Assembly (NCBI RefSeq): GCF_022664455.2
Contig: NZ_JAKRKC020000002.1
Span: 682,001 to 746,000, forward strand
From: Actinomadura luzonensis
Lineage (GTDB): Bacteria > Actinomycetota > Actinomycetes > Streptosporangiales > Streptosporangiaceae
Direction of reading: 5' to 3'
Length of the DNA stretch: 64,000 bases
This document shows positions 41,580-50,547 of this stretch, piece after piece. The notes below the pieces were generated by a model, which did not search any database, had not been told where the DNA came from, and saw only the letters and a program-made list of their open reading frames with translations. The position numbers were made by a program, and so were the translations under genes. The stretch's first letter is position 1. The number at the start of each line of letters is the position of its first letter.

Positions 41580-43088
41580 TCACAACCAGTCGAGCGACTT
41601 GGTGACCGCCTTCTGCCAGCCGGCGTAGGCCCGCTCCCGCTGCTCCGGGCTCCACTGCGGCTCCCACCGCCGGTCCTCGGCCCAGTGGGAGCGCAGCTCG
41701 TCCTGGTCGCGCCAGTAGCCCACCGCCAGCCCGGCCGCGTACGCCGCCCCCAGCGCGGTCGTCTCGGCGACCACCGGCCGGCTGACCGGCACGCCCAGGA
41801 TGTCGGACTGGAGCTGCATGCACAGGTCGTTCGCGGTCACCCCGCCGTCCACCCGCAGCACGTCGAGCACCACGCCGGAGTCGCGCTGCATGGCCTCGAC
41901 CACGTCGCGGCTCTGGTAGCAGATCGCCTCCAGCGTGGCCCTGGCCAGGTGCCCGTCGGTGTTGTAGCGGGACAGCCCGACGATCGCGCCGCGCGCGTCG
42001 GCCCGCCAGTACGGCGCGAACAGCCCGGAGAAGGCCGGGACGAAGTACACGCCGCCGTTGTCGGCGACCTGCCGCGCCAGCGCCTCGCTCTGCGCCGCCG
42101 TGGTGATGAGGCGCAACTGGTCGCGCAGCCACTGCACGGCCGAGCCGGTCACCGCGATCGAGCCCTCCAGCGCGAACACGGCCGGCTCGGCGCCGAACTG
42201 GTAGGCGACCGTGGTGAGCAGCCCGCTCTGCGAGCGCACCCGGTCGGTGCCGGTGTTGAGCAGCAGGAAGTTGCCGGTGCCGTAGGTGTTCTTGGCCTCG
42301 CCGGGGGAGAAGCACACCTGGCCGACCGTGGCCGCCTGCTGGTCGCCGAGGATCGCGGTGATCGGCACCTCGCCGCCGAGCGGGCCGTAGCGGGACGTCA
42401 CGCCGTAGGCGCCGGGGTCGGCGGACGGGCGGATCTCCGGCAGCATCGAGCGCGGCACGCCGAAGAACGACAGCAGCTCGTCGTCCCAGTCGAGCGTGTC
42501 GAGGTCCATCAGCATGGTGCGGCTGGCGTTGGTCACGTCGGTGATGTGCACGCCGCCGTTGGGGCCGCCGGTCAGGTTCCACAACGTCCAGGTGTCGGTG
42601 GTGCCAAAGGCGGCCTCGCCGCGCTCGGCGGCCGCGCGCACGCCGTCGACGTTCTCCAGGATCCACTGGATCTTGCCGCCGGAGAAGTACGCCTCCGGCC
42701 GCAGCCCGGTGCGGTCGCGGATGACCTGCCCCCGGCCGTCGCGGTCGAGCGCCGCGGCGATCTCGCCGGTGCGGGTGTCCTGCCAGACGATCGCGTTGCA
42801 GTACGGCCGCCCGGTGCGCCGGTTCCACACCACCGTGGTCTCGCGCTGGTTGGTCAGGCCCAGCGCGGCCAGGTCGCTGTCGTGCAGGCCGGAGCGCTGG
42901 AGCGTGGTCTCGATGACGGCGGCGGTCCTGGTCCAGATCTCGATCGGGTTGTGCTCCACCCAGCCGGCCCGCGGCAGGATCTGCTCGTGCTCGAGCTGGA
43001 ACCTGGCGACCTCCGCGCCCTCATGATCGAAGATCATGAAGCGGGTGCTCGTCGTGCCCTGGTCCAGGGCCCCTACGAAGTCCGGCAT
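41580..43088 (-). CDS. glpK: Glycerol kinase
   Basis: A 502-residue FGGY-family kinase that makes glycerol 3-phosphate. The start DFVGALDQGTTSTRFMIFDH, GLTNQRETTVVW, the YFSGGKIQWIL loop, GDQQAATVGQ and the C-terminal VDGGVTANDLCMQ are diagnostic of GlpK. Length is standard. It is preceded on the same strand by glpF and forms the glycerol module with the divergent glpD. The adjoining hydrolase gene is convergent. Confidence 0.97.
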   Translation of the reverse strand: MPDFVGALDQGTTSTRFMIFDHEGAEVARFQLEHEQILPRAGWVEHNPIEIWTRTAAVIETTLQRSGLHDSDLAALGLTNQRETTVVWNRRTGRPYCNAIVWQDTRTGEIAAALDRDGRGQVIRDRTGLRPEAYFSGGKIQWILENVDGVRAAAERGEAAFGTTDTWTLWNLTGGPNGGVHITDVTNASRTMLMDLDTLDWDDELLSFFGVPRSMLPEIRPSADPGAYGVTSRYGPLGGEVPITAILGDQQAATVGQVCFSPGEAKNTYGTGNFLLLNTGTDRVRSQSGLLTTVAYQFGAEPAVFALEGSIAVTGSAVQWLRDQLRLITTAAQSEALARQVADNGGVYFVPAFSGLFAPYWRADARGAIVGLSRYNTDGHLARATLEAICYQSRDVVEAMQRDSGVVLDVLRVDGGVTANDLCMQLQSDILGVPVSRPVVAETTALGAAYAAGLAVGYWRDQDELRSHWAEDRRWEPQWSPEQRERAYAGWQKAVTKSLDWL

Positions 43089-43121
43089 GTCGTACTCCCT
43101 CGCTCTCCCTCTGCCGCCCGC

Positions 43122-43925
43122 TCAGTCGGAGGGCTTCACGGTGTCGCGGTCCTCGTCGCGGGGGAGGTAGCGGGCGATGCACGCCTGGTAGAGGCCGGCG
43201 CCGAGGACGCCGCCGGCCAGCGGGCCCACGATCGGCACCCAGAAGTACAGGTCGCCGTACTGGTCGCGCCAGGCGCCGCCGTAGCCGGTGAGGTAGCTCG
43301 CCAGGCGCGGCCCGAAGTCGCGGGCCGGGTTGATCGCGTAGCCCGCGTCGGTGCCGAGCGACATGCCGATGGCGACCACCAGCAGGCCGATGACGACCGG
43401 CCCCAGGTTCGCGCCCGGCGCCATGTTCAGCACGTCGGACAGGGCGAAGATCACGAACATCAGCACGGCGGTGCCGATCACCTGGTCGCGCAGCGCGCCG
43501 AACTGGCCGACCGGCAGCGTGCCGTTGCCCGGCAGCGTCGAGAACACGCCCTGCGTCTTGATCGTGTGGCCGGGGTCGACGGCCGACAGGACCTCGGTGT
43601 AGTTCCAGCGGACCAGCAGCGCTCCGGCGAACGCGCCGGCGGTCTGCGCCAGCGCGTACGGCAGCACCTTGCGCCACTCGAAGCCGCGGAAGACCGCGAA
43701 GCCCAGCGTGACCGCCGGGTTGAGGTGCGCGCCCGTGGTGCGGCCGGCGACGTACACGCCGAGCGCGACCCCGATGCCCCACGCCCACGCGATGCTGTCG
43801 TGGCCGCCGAGCCCGCCCGCGACCACCTGCGCCACGACGCCCGCGCCGAACACGATGAGCACCATCGTGCCGGCGAACTCGGCGATCAGCTCGCCGGTCA
43901 ACCCCCTGCCGCGCAGCGCCACCAC
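43122..43925 (-). CDS. glpF: Glycerol facilitator (aquaglyceroporin)
   Basis: A 267-residue MIP-family channel with six helices. The two NPA boxes are GAHLNPAVT and GYAINPARD, the Asp after the second box being the aquaglyceroporin mark. It should admit glycerol for the kinase encoded 33 bp downstream. The start is the first of two consecutive GTG codons at 43925, with GGAGGAG just upstream; a longer frame to 44009 would overlap the glpD leader and lacks helices. Confidence 0.95.
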   Translation of the reverse strand: MVALRGRGLTGELIAEFAGTMVLIVFGAGVVAQVVAGGLGGHDSIAWAWGIGVALGVYVAGRTTGAHLNPAVTLGFAVFRGFEWRKVLPYALAQTAGAFAGALLVRWNYTEVLSAVDPGHTIKTQGVFSTLPGNGTLPVGQFGALRDQVIGTAVLMFVIFALSDVLNMAPGANLGPVVIGLLVVAIGMSLGTDAGYAINPARDFGPRLASYLTGYGGAWRDQYGDLYFWVPIVGPLAGGVLGAGLYQACIARYLPRDEDRDTVKPSD

Positions 43926-43956
43926 CGCTCCTCCAATCCCCAGGTGATCCCTTCCC

Positions 43957-43984
43957 CATCCAGGGAATGCATACGCTCTGGATG
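43957..43984. promoter_or_regulatory. Inverted repeat in the glpF-glpD divergent control region
   Basis: CATCCAG (43957-43963), 14 bp, CTGGATG (43978-43984), with a central TGCATACG. It lies midway between the two divergent starts and could let one regulator, such as a GlpR or IclR type, control both sides. Confidence 0.5.
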
Positions 43985-44014
43985 TGCACAATAACGGAAA
44001 GTGAGACATGGGCG

Positions 44015-45697
44015 ATGGGGATCACCGGCGCGCTCGACGCGCGCGACCGCCAGGGATGCCTGGACCGGCTCCGGGCGCAGACCTTCGACGTGCTGGTGGT
44101 CGGCGGCGGGGTGACGGGCGCCGGCGCGGCCCTGGACGCCGCCTCGCGCGGGCTGCGGGTGGCGCTCGTGGAGAGCCGCGACCTCGCCGCCGGCACGTCG
44201 AGCCGCTCCAGCAAGCTCATCCACGGCGGGCTGCGCTACCTGGAGCAGTTCGACTTCAAGCTGGTACGCGAGGCGCTGAAGGAACGCGACCTGCTGGTCT
44301 CCCGGCTGGCCCCGCACCTGGTGCACCCGGTGACGTTCCTGTACCCGGTGCGCAACCGGGTGATCGAGCAGCCGTACGTGGCGGCGGGCCTGACGTTGTA
44401 CGACGCGCTGGAGGGCGTGCGCCGCCCGATGCCCCGCCACCGCAACCTGTCGCCGAAGGAGGCCCGCCGCCTGGTGCCCGGCCTGCGCCCCGACGTGCTG
44501 AGCGGCGGCGTCATCTACTACGACGCGCAGGTGGACGACGCCCGCTTCACCCTCGCCCTGGCCCGCACGGCCGCCGCGCACGGCGCGGCCATCACCACCA
44601 GGACGTCCGTCGTGGCGCTGCTGCGGGACGAGCGCGGCGAGCGCGTCGTCGGCGCCCGCGTCCGCGACGAGGAGAGCGGCGCCGAGCTGGAGGTGTCGGC
44701 CGACGCCGTGGTGGTGTGCGCCGGCGTGTGGACCGGCCCGGTGACGGGCCTGCCCGGCGGCGCCGAGCCCGGCTTCCGGGTCAGGATGTCGAAGGGCGTG
44801 CACGTCATGGTGCCCGGCGAGGCCATCGACTCGCACACCGGCCTGATCATCCGCACCGAGAAGAGCGTGCTGTTCATCATCCCGTGGACCCGGCGCCGCT
44901 GGATCGTCGGCACCACCGACACCGACTGGGAGGGCGACCGCGCCGAGCCGGCCGCCACCGGCGAGGACGTCGACTACATCCTCCAGCACGCCAACGAGGT
45001 GCTGGCCAGGCCGCTGACCAAGGACGACGTCGTCGGCCTGTTCGTCGGGCTGCGCCCGCTGGTGGCCGCCGACGAGAGCGCCGCGACGACCAAGCTGTCC
45101 CGCGAGCACGTGGTGGACGTGCCGATCCCCGGCCTCGCGGCCATCGCCGGCGGCAAGTACACGACCTACCGCATCATGGCCAGGGACGTGATCGACGCCG
45201 CGCTCGAAGGCTACGACGTGCCCGGCTCGGTCACCGACCGGCTGCCGCTGGTCGGCGCGGACGGGCTGCCCGCGCTGGAGCTGTCCGCCGACCGGCTGGC
45301 CGAGGACCACGACCTCGAACCGGCCACCGTCCGCTACCTCATCCGCCGCTACGGCACGCTCGCCCTGGAGGTGCTCGACCTGGTCGCCGCCGACCCCTCG
45401 CTCGCCGAGCCGCTGATCGAGCCGGGCCCGTGGCTGCGGGCCGAGGTCTGCTACGCCGTCACCCACGAAGGCGCCCTGCACGCCGAGGACATCGTCGCCC
45501 GGCGCACCCGGATGCTCATCGAGTCCAGCGAGCTGGCCGAGCGGGCCGCGCCGCTCATCGCCCGGCTGATGGCGGACCGGCTCGGCTGGGACGAGCCGCG
45601 GGTGGAGCGGGAGACGGCCGCGTGCCTGCGGCTGGTCGAGGCGGAGCGCACCGCCCTGGCCGAGGCCAGGACGGCCGCGCACGACCTGGCCCAGTGA
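44015..45697 (+). CDS. glpD: Glycerol-3-phosphate dehydrogenase, FAD-dependent
   Basis: A 560-residue membrane-associated flavoprotein that oxidises glycerol 3-phosphate to dihydroxyacetone phosphate and passes electrons to quinone. The FAD-binding motif VVGGGVTGAGAALDAASRG, SRSSKLIHGGLRYLEQ and the GTTDTDWEGD segment are diagnostic, and the DAO C-terminal domain is complete. ATG 44015 is in frame after GGAAAGTGAG; earlier in-frame starts lie in the divergent control region. The stop codon is the first TGA of a 12-bp tandem repeat. Confidence 0.96.
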   Translation: MGITGALDARDRQGCLDRLRAQTFDVLVVGGGVTGAGAALDAASRGLRVALVESRDLAAGTSSRSSKLIHGGLRYLEQFDFKLVREALKERDLLVSRLAPHLVHPVTFLYPVRNRVIEQPYVAAGLTLYDALEGVRRPMPRHRNLSPKEARRLVPGLRPDVLSGGVIYYDAQVDDARFTLALARTAAAHGAAITTRTSVVALLRDERGERVVGARVRDEESGAELEVSADAVVVCAGVWTGPVTGLPGGAEPGFRVRMSKGVHVMVPGEAIDSHTGLIIRTEKSVLFIIPWTRRRWIVGTTDTDWEGDRAEPAATGEDVDYILQHANEVLARPLTKDDVVGLFVGLRPLVAADESAATTKLSREHVVDVPIPGLAAIAGGKYTTYRIMARDVIDAALEGYDVPGSVTDRLPLVGADGLPALELSADRLAEDHDLEPATVRYLIRRYGTLALEVLDLVAADPSLAEPLIEPGPWLRAEVCYAVTHEGALHAEDIVARRTRMLIESSELAERAAPLIARLMADRLGWDEPRVERETAACLRLVEAERTALAEARTAAHDLAQ

Positions 45698-45754
45698 TGA
45701 GCCGGGTGATCAGCCCAGTGATCAGCCGGGTGATCAGCCGGGTGATCAGCCGGG
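45695..45754. repeat. 12-bp tandem repeat carrying both convergent stop codons
   Basis: Five copies of TGATCAGCCGGG, two with one or two changes. Because TGATCA is self-complementary, each unit gives TGA on both strands. The glpD stop is in the first copy and the FecE-like stop in the last. Confidence 0.85.
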
Positions 45755-46507
45755 CGTCGCGGCCGGCTCCGGCGGGTCCAGTCGTTCGAAGACGAGCTGG
45801 GTGCGGCGCACGGCGCGCACCCCGTACACCTCGGCGATCAGCTCGGGGGTGAGGACCCGGCCGGGCGGCCCGCCCGCGACGATCCGGCCGGCGTGCATGA
45901 CGTAGAGGCGGTCGCAGAAGGCGGCCGCCTGGTTGAGGTCGTGCAGCACGGCCAGGGTCGCGAGACCCAGCTCGCGCACCAGGTGCAGCAGGTCGAGCTG
46001 GTGGCGCACGTCCAGGTGCGAGGTGGGCTCGTCCAGCAGGAGCAGGCGGGTGTCCTGGGCCAGGGCGCGGGCGAGCAGCACGCGCTGCTTCTCGCCGCCG
46101 GACAGGGTCGCGAAGATCCGCCCGGCGGCGCCCGCCAGGCCGACGCGGTCGAGCGCCGCCGCGCACCGCTCCGCGTCGGCCGCGGCGTCCGGCCGGTACG
46201 GCGTCCGTCCCATGGCGACGATCTCGGCCACCGTGAAGTCGAGGTCGGCCGGGGTCTCCTGGGCCATGACGGCGATCCGCCTGGCCGCCTCGCGGGCGGG
46301 CAGCCGGTGCACGTCGTCGCCGTCCACCGCGACGAGCCCGGCCGAGGGGCGCAGCGCCCGGTAGACGCCGCGCAGCAGCGTGGACTTGCCGCAGCCGTTC
46401 GGCCCGACCAGGCCGACGAACTCGCCGTCGGCCACCCGCAGCCCGGCCCCGTGCACGACCGGGACGCCGTCCGGCGCGACGGACACCCCGCTCAGGCCGA
46501 GCCTCAC
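45746..46507 (-). CDS. Siderophore/cobalamin-type ABC transporter ATP-binding protein (FecE/BtuD-like)
   Basis: A 253-residue ATPase with Walker A GPNGCGKST, signature LSGGEKQRV, Walker B LLLLDEPTSHLD and the switch His in LAVLHDLNQAAAF. It energises import by the FecCD-type permease whose stop overlaps its GTG start by 4 bp. Its own stop lies in the tandem repeat shared with glpD. The substrate is an iron complex, haem or cobalamin; no riboswitch marks it as cobalamin. Confidence 0.92.
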   Translation of the reverse strand: MRLGLSGVSVAPDGVPVVHGAGLRVADGEFVGLVGPNGCGKSTLLRGVYRALRPSAGLVAVDGDDVHRLPAREAARRIAVMAQETPADLDFTVAEIVAMGRTPYRPDAAADAERCAAALDRVGLAGAAGRIFATLSGGEKQRVLLARALAQDTRLLLLDEPTSHLDVRHQLDLLHLVRELGLATLAVLHDLNQAAAFCDRLYVMHAGRIVAGGPPGRVLTPELIAEVYGVRAVRRTQLVFERLDPPEPAATPG

Positions 46508-47340
46508 GTGACGCTCACCGCCCGGTCCACCGAGCGGCGGCGCAGCAGCCACAGGAAGAACGGCACGCCGAACAGCGCCGTGACGACGCTGAGCGCCAGC
46601 TCCCGCGGCGCGTCGACGGTCCGCGCGGCGATGTCCGCGAGCTGCAGGAACACCGCCCCCAGCAGGGCGCTGACGGGCAGCACCCGGCGGTGGTCGGCGC
46701 CGGTGAGCAGCCGGGCGGCGTGCGGCACGATGAGGCCGACGAACGCGATCGCCCCGCTGGTGGCCACCAGCACGCCGACCAGCAGCGAGGTCAGTACGAA
46801 CAGGGTCAGGCGGAGGCGGCCGACGGGCACGCCGAGGGAGACGGCCGTCTCCTCGCCGGCGGCCAGCGCGTTCAGCTGCCGGTGCTGGAGCAGCAGGTAC
46901 GTCACCGCCCCCACGACCAGCACCAGCACCGCCCCGAACGAGGCCCCCGAGGAGATCCCGAGCAGGAACGGGTCGGCGAGGGGGTTGCGCACCAGCGCCT
47001 GCAGCACCGCCCCGACCACCGACAGCCCGGCCCCCACCAGCAGCGCCAGCAGCGCGCGCGGCAGCCGGAACTCCCACACGATCTGCTCCTGCACCGGCGT
47101 CCAGGTGCGCGGCACGACGCCGGGGACGAGGCGGTCGGCCACGATGCCCCACGCCTGGGGCAGGGCGACGTGCACCGCGCCGATGCTCACCGCGAGGCAC
47201 GTCGCGGCGACGCCGGCGGCGGCGAGCGCGGCGACGAGCAGCACGAAGTGGCCGGAGCGGCCGGGGCGGGCGGGGCGGCCGGAGCGGGCGGAGCGGGCGG
47301 GCCGGGCCCTGGCCGGGCTCCGCGACAGGATGCGGGTCAT
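46504..47340 (-). CDS. FecCD-family ABC permease with an internal deletion
   Basis: A 278-residue permease; the family is about 340-350 residues and ten helices. The N-terminal half is normal to QALVRNPLADPFLLGISSGAS. The sequence then passes from a single helix (FGAVLVLVVGAVTYLLLQ) directly to RQLNALAAGEETAVSLGV, a motif that normally lies about 65-75 residues further on. The C-terminal GFVGL-type segment AIAFVGLIVPHAARLL is intact. The loss is in frame, near 46895-46915. Transport is doubtful. It is coupled by 4-bp overlaps to both neighbours. Confidence 0.87.
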   Translation of the reverse strand: MTRILSRSPARARPARSARSGRPARPGRSGHFVLLVAALAAAGVAATCLAVSIGAVHVALPQAWGIVADRLVPGVVPRTWTPVQEQIVWEFRLPRALLALLVGAGLSVVGAVLQALVRNPLADPFLLGISSGASFGAVLVLVVGAVTYLLLQHRQLNALAAGEETAVSLGVPVGRLRLTLFVLTSLLVGVLVATSGAIAFVGLIVPHAARLLTGADHRRVLPVSALLGAVFLQLADIAARTVDAPRELALSVVTALFGVPFFLWLLRRRSVDRAVSVT

Positions 47341-48380
47341 CGCGTGAAGGCGTCCGGGTGCAGGAACCGGGCGAGGTCGGTGACGGCCAGGAGGTTGCGG
47401 TAGCCGGGGTGCTGGGCCGCCACGGGAAGGGCCAGGTAGCGCCCGTGCTCGGCGGCCGGGCTGTTCCGCGCGACGGCGAACGCCTCCGCGGCCTTGGCGG
47501 GGGCGCTCGGCATGTCCTCGCCGCGCAGCGTGGCGTAGTCGCTGACCAGCAGCGCCTCGGGCCGGGCGGCGCTGATCCGCTCGGCGCTGACCTCGGTGTA
47601 GTCGCCCTCGACGTCGGCCAGCACGTTCTCGCCGCCGGCCAGAGTGATCATCTGGTGGGTGACGCCGGAGCCGCCGTAGGCGTTGACCGGGCCCTTGCCG
47701 CCGTCCGTGGCCAGCACCTTGACCGGGGCGCGGCCCTCGACGCGCTTCCTGACGTCGGCCAGCCGGGCCCGCAGCTCGGCGGCCAGCCGCTCGGCCCGGT
47801 CGGGGACGCCGAAGATGCGGCCGAGGTTGCGCAGGTCGGTGAAGGTGTCGTCGAGGGTGAAGCGGAGCACCTCCTCGGGGCTGCACCAGCCGCCCAGGAT
47901 GTAGACCGGCGAGCCGGCGGCGTCCAGCTCCTCCACGGTGGCGTAGCCGCCGGCGGCGTCGAAGCTCGCCATCGCGTTGTCCAGGACGAAGTCGGCGCCC
48001 TGGGCGAGCATGACCTCCTTCTGCGGCAGCATGATCGTCGGCGAGAGCTGGGGGATGCGGTCGTACTGCTCCTTCTGACCCGGCAGGAACGCGCTCTCGC
48101 CGAAGAAGGTGCGGCCCGCGACCCGGTCGCCCAGGCCGAGCGCGAGCAGGGTCTCCAGGGCGGGGTGGTAGCCGGTCACCACCTTGGCCGGCGGGCGGTC
48201 GAAGGTCAGCGTGCGCCCGCAGTTCTCGACCGTGACCGGGAACCCGGCCGCCGCCCCCGCCGTCCGGCGCGCGGCGGGGGTGGGGGCGGGGGCCGCCGCC
48301 GAGCAGGCGGTCAGCGCCAGGGCCGCCACCAGGGCGAGCGCCTTCCTGAGGACGGGGACGGGACGGGGCGGGCGGCGCAT
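47337..48380 (-). CDS. Siderophore/cobalamin-type substrate-binding lipoprotein (FecB/BtuF-like)
   Basis: A 347-residue helical-backbone (TroA/BtuF-class) binding protein with lipobox LTAC (Cys26). FPVTVENCGRTLTFDRPPAKVVTGYHPALETLLALGLGD is the standard FecB opening, and GGENVLADVEGDYTEVSAE marks the second lobe. It is the first gene of the three-gene import operon and overlaps the permease by 4 bp. Ligand identity cannot be read from the sequence. Confidence 0.9.
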   Translation of the reverse strand: MRRPPRPVPVLRKALALVAALALTACSAAAPAPTPAARRTAGAAAGFPVTVENCGRTLTFDRPPAKVVTGYHPALETLLALGLGDRVAGRTFFGESAFLPGQKEQYDRIPQLSPTIMLPQKEVMLAQGADFVLDNAMASFDAAGGYATVEELDAAGSPVYILGGWCSPEEVLRFTLDDTFTDLRNLGRIFGVPDRAERLAAELRARLADVRKRVEGRAPVKVLATDGGKGPVNAYGGSGVTHQMITLAGGENVLADVEGDYTEVSAERISAARPEALLVSDYATLRGEDMPSAPAKAAEAFAVARNSPAAEHGRYLALPVAAQHPGYRNLLAVTDLARFLHPDAFTR

Positions 48381-48436
48381 GCGGTGGGTCTCCGGTGGTG
48401 AGAGGCGGCACTGATCGCCGCCATTCTGCACATAAT

Positions 48437-48459
48437 TCGCAATTGCCAGCAACTCGCAA
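48437..48459. promoter_or_regulatory. TCGCAA repeats upstream of the FecB-like gene
   Basis: TCGCAA at 48437-48442 and again at 48454-48459, 17 bp apart, around TTGCCAGCAA. This is an AT-richer patch about 57 bp before the import operon, a candidate site for a metal-responsive regulator. Confidence 0.3.
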
Positions 48460-48475
48460 GTAAGGGCGGCTCCGC

Positions 48476-49168
48476 TCAGGGCGAGCCGGGCTCGGCGGGG
48501 TCGACCAGGCCCGTGCGGTAGGCGACGACGACCAGCTGCGCCCGGTCGCGCGCCCCCAGCTTCGCCATCGCCCGGCTCACGTGCGTGCGCACCGTGGCCG
48601 GGCTGAGGAACAGCGCCGCGCCGATCTCGGCGTTGCTCAGCCCCCGGCCCACCAGCGCCAGGACCTCGCGCTCGCGCCCGGTCAGCGCCGCCAGCCGGTC
48701 CCCGGCGGCCCGCGCCACCCGGCGCTGCCGGGCGAAGCGGCCGATGAGGCGGCGGGTGATGCGCGGCGCGAGCAGCGCGTCGCCGCCGGCGATCACCCGG
48801 ATCGCGTGCAGGAGCTCGCCCGGCCCCGCGTCCTTGAGCAGGAAGCCGCTCGCGCCGGCCTGCAACGCGTCGAAGACGTACTCGTCGGTGTCGTAGGTGG
48901 TCAGGATGAGGACCCGGACCCGCTCCAGCTCGGCCGTGCGGGCGATCTCGGTGGTGGCCTGGATGCCGTCCAGGCGCGGCATCCGGATGTCCATGAGGAC
49001 TACGTCCGGGCGGGCGGCGCGGGCCCGCTCCACGGCCTCGGCGCCGTTCACGGCCTCTCCCACCACCGTGATGTCGTCCTCCAGGTCGAGCAGGACCTTG
49101 AAGCCGGAGCGCACCAGCCCCTCGTCGTCGGCGAGCAGCACCCTGATCGGGGACGGCGCCGCGCTCAC
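48476..49168 (-). CDS. NarL/FixJ-type response regulator
   Basis: A 230-residue response regulator. The receiver domain has the acidic pair in VLLADDEG, the phospho-acceptor Asp in DVVLMDIRMP and Lys in GFLLKDAG. The LuxR-type helix-turn-helix is LTGREREVLALVGRGLSNAEIG with TVRTHVSRAMAKLGARDRAQ. GTG 49168 overlaps the stop of the upstream kinase gene (GTGA), so they are an operon pair. Targets unknown. Confidence 0.93.
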   Translation of the reverse strand: MSAAPSPIRVLLADDEGLVRSGFKVLLDLEDDITVVGEAVNGAEAVERARAARPDVVLMDIRMPRLDGIQATTEIARTAELERVRVLILTTYDTDEYVFDALQAGASGFLLKDAGPGELLHAIRVIAGGDALLAPRITRRLIGRFARQRRVARAAGDRLAALTGREREVLALVGRGLSNAEIGAALFLSPATVRTHVSRAMAKLGARDRAQLVVVAYRTGLVDPAEPGSP

Positions 49169-50383
49169 CGGGGCGACCCCGCCGGCGCGAGGGGCAGCCG
49201 CGCCCGGACCTCGAACCCGCCGCCCGGGACCGGCCCGGCGTCGAGCTCGCCGCCCAGCAGCAGGCAGCGCTCGCGCATGCCGGTGATGCCCCGCCCGGGC
49301 GGCCCGGCCGCCGGGCGGCCCGCGCGCCCGGCGGCCGGGCGGCCGCCCGCGTCGGTGACGCGCAGCTCCAGCCTCGGCGCCCGGGTGCAGCGCCACCGTC
49401 ACCCGGGTCGGCCCGGCGTGCCTGAGCACGTTGGTGATCGACTCCTGGAGGATCCGGTAGACGGCGCCGCCCACCGCGCTCGGCAGCGGCACGGCGGCCG
49501 GGCTCTGCTCCAGCGTGAGGTCCAGCCCGGCCGCGCGGGCCTTGGCGGCCAGCTCGCCGACCTGCGCCAGCCCCGGGTAGGGCGCGCGGCCGTCGCCGTC
49601 GTCCGCCTCGTCGTCGCGCAGCACCCCGAGCACGGCCCGCATCTCGCGCAACGCCCGCGCGCTGGTCTCCTCGATGACCCGCAGCGCCTCGCGCGCCGCC
49701 TCGGGCCGCCTGCCGAGCACGTGCGCGCCCACGCCGGACTGCACGTTGATGATCGCGATGGCGTGCGCCACCGTGTCGTGCACCTCGCGGGCGATCCGCA
49801 ACCGCTCGGCGTCGGCCCGCGCCCGCGCCTCGTCCTCGCGGGTGCGCTCGGCCAGCTCGGCGCGCCGCTCCGCCTCGGCCGCGGCGACCCGCCGCGAGCG
49901 CACCGACTCGCCGAGCGCCGCGCTCATCACCGACGCGCCGATCCGGAAGAACACCCAGCCGATGGCGGCGCGCGGCTCCACGCCGGCCGCGGCGGCCAGC
50001 CAGGCGACGGCGAGCACCGCGACGCCCGCGCCCGCCGTCACCAGCGACCGGCGCCCGTCGCCGTACGCGGCCAGCGTGTACAGCGCGACGAACAGCCCGA
50101 GCCAGCCGGGCCCGTCCGGGAAGCCGAGCCCGTAGTAGACGAGGCTGGTCAGCCCGGCGACCGCGAACACCGCCGCAGGCCACCGCCGGCGGAACGCCAC
50201 GGCCAGGCCGCTCACCACCAGCAGGACGTACCCGAGGCTCCCCGCGTCGGCGAGCGGCCGCGCCGCGCCCTCGGCGGCGACGCGCGCCACGGTGCCCTGC
50301 ACCTGCATCACGGTGACGAAGAGCGCGAGCAGCACGTCCTGCGCCGGTGCCGGCAACCGCCACGACAGCACGCGGTGTCCCAT
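49165..50383 (-). pseudogene. NarL-partner sensor histidine kinase, frameshifted near its C-terminus
   Basis: Membrane sensor of the HisKA_3 class: an N-terminal multi-helix region, phospho-acceptor IAREVHDTVAHAIA, and N-box ILQESITNVLRHAG are in one frame. After VALHPGAE the frame changes (near 49372), and the ATP-binding end continues as LELRVTDAGG, GRGITGMRERCLLLGGELDAG and stops in the GTGA that begins the response regulator. Restoring the frame gives a kinase of about 400 residues. As read, the last G-box would be lost and the frame runs into the regulator. It is either a real mutation or a base-call error in GC-rich DNA. Confidence 0.85.
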
Positions 50384-50547
50384 GCGGCCGATCCTACGGT
50401 CGCGCGCCCCGCCCGCCGTCGGCCGGCAGGCGCGGCCCGCCTACCACGCAGGGCGTACCGGAGCCGCGCCGGCTACGCGCGACGGCGTACCGGACGGCCG
50501 CCCCCGGCAGGACGCCGCGCCGCCCGGGCGGCGCGACGATCGGGCCC

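Noticed and set aside
45695..45754. Regular short repeats considered as a CRISPR array.
   Set aside because: The units are contiguous 12-mers with no spacers, and no cas gene is near.
48381..48475. Leader of the FecB-like operon considered as a cobalamin riboswitch.
   Set aside because: The region is short and lacks the conserved B12-box; only direct TCGCAA repeats are seen.
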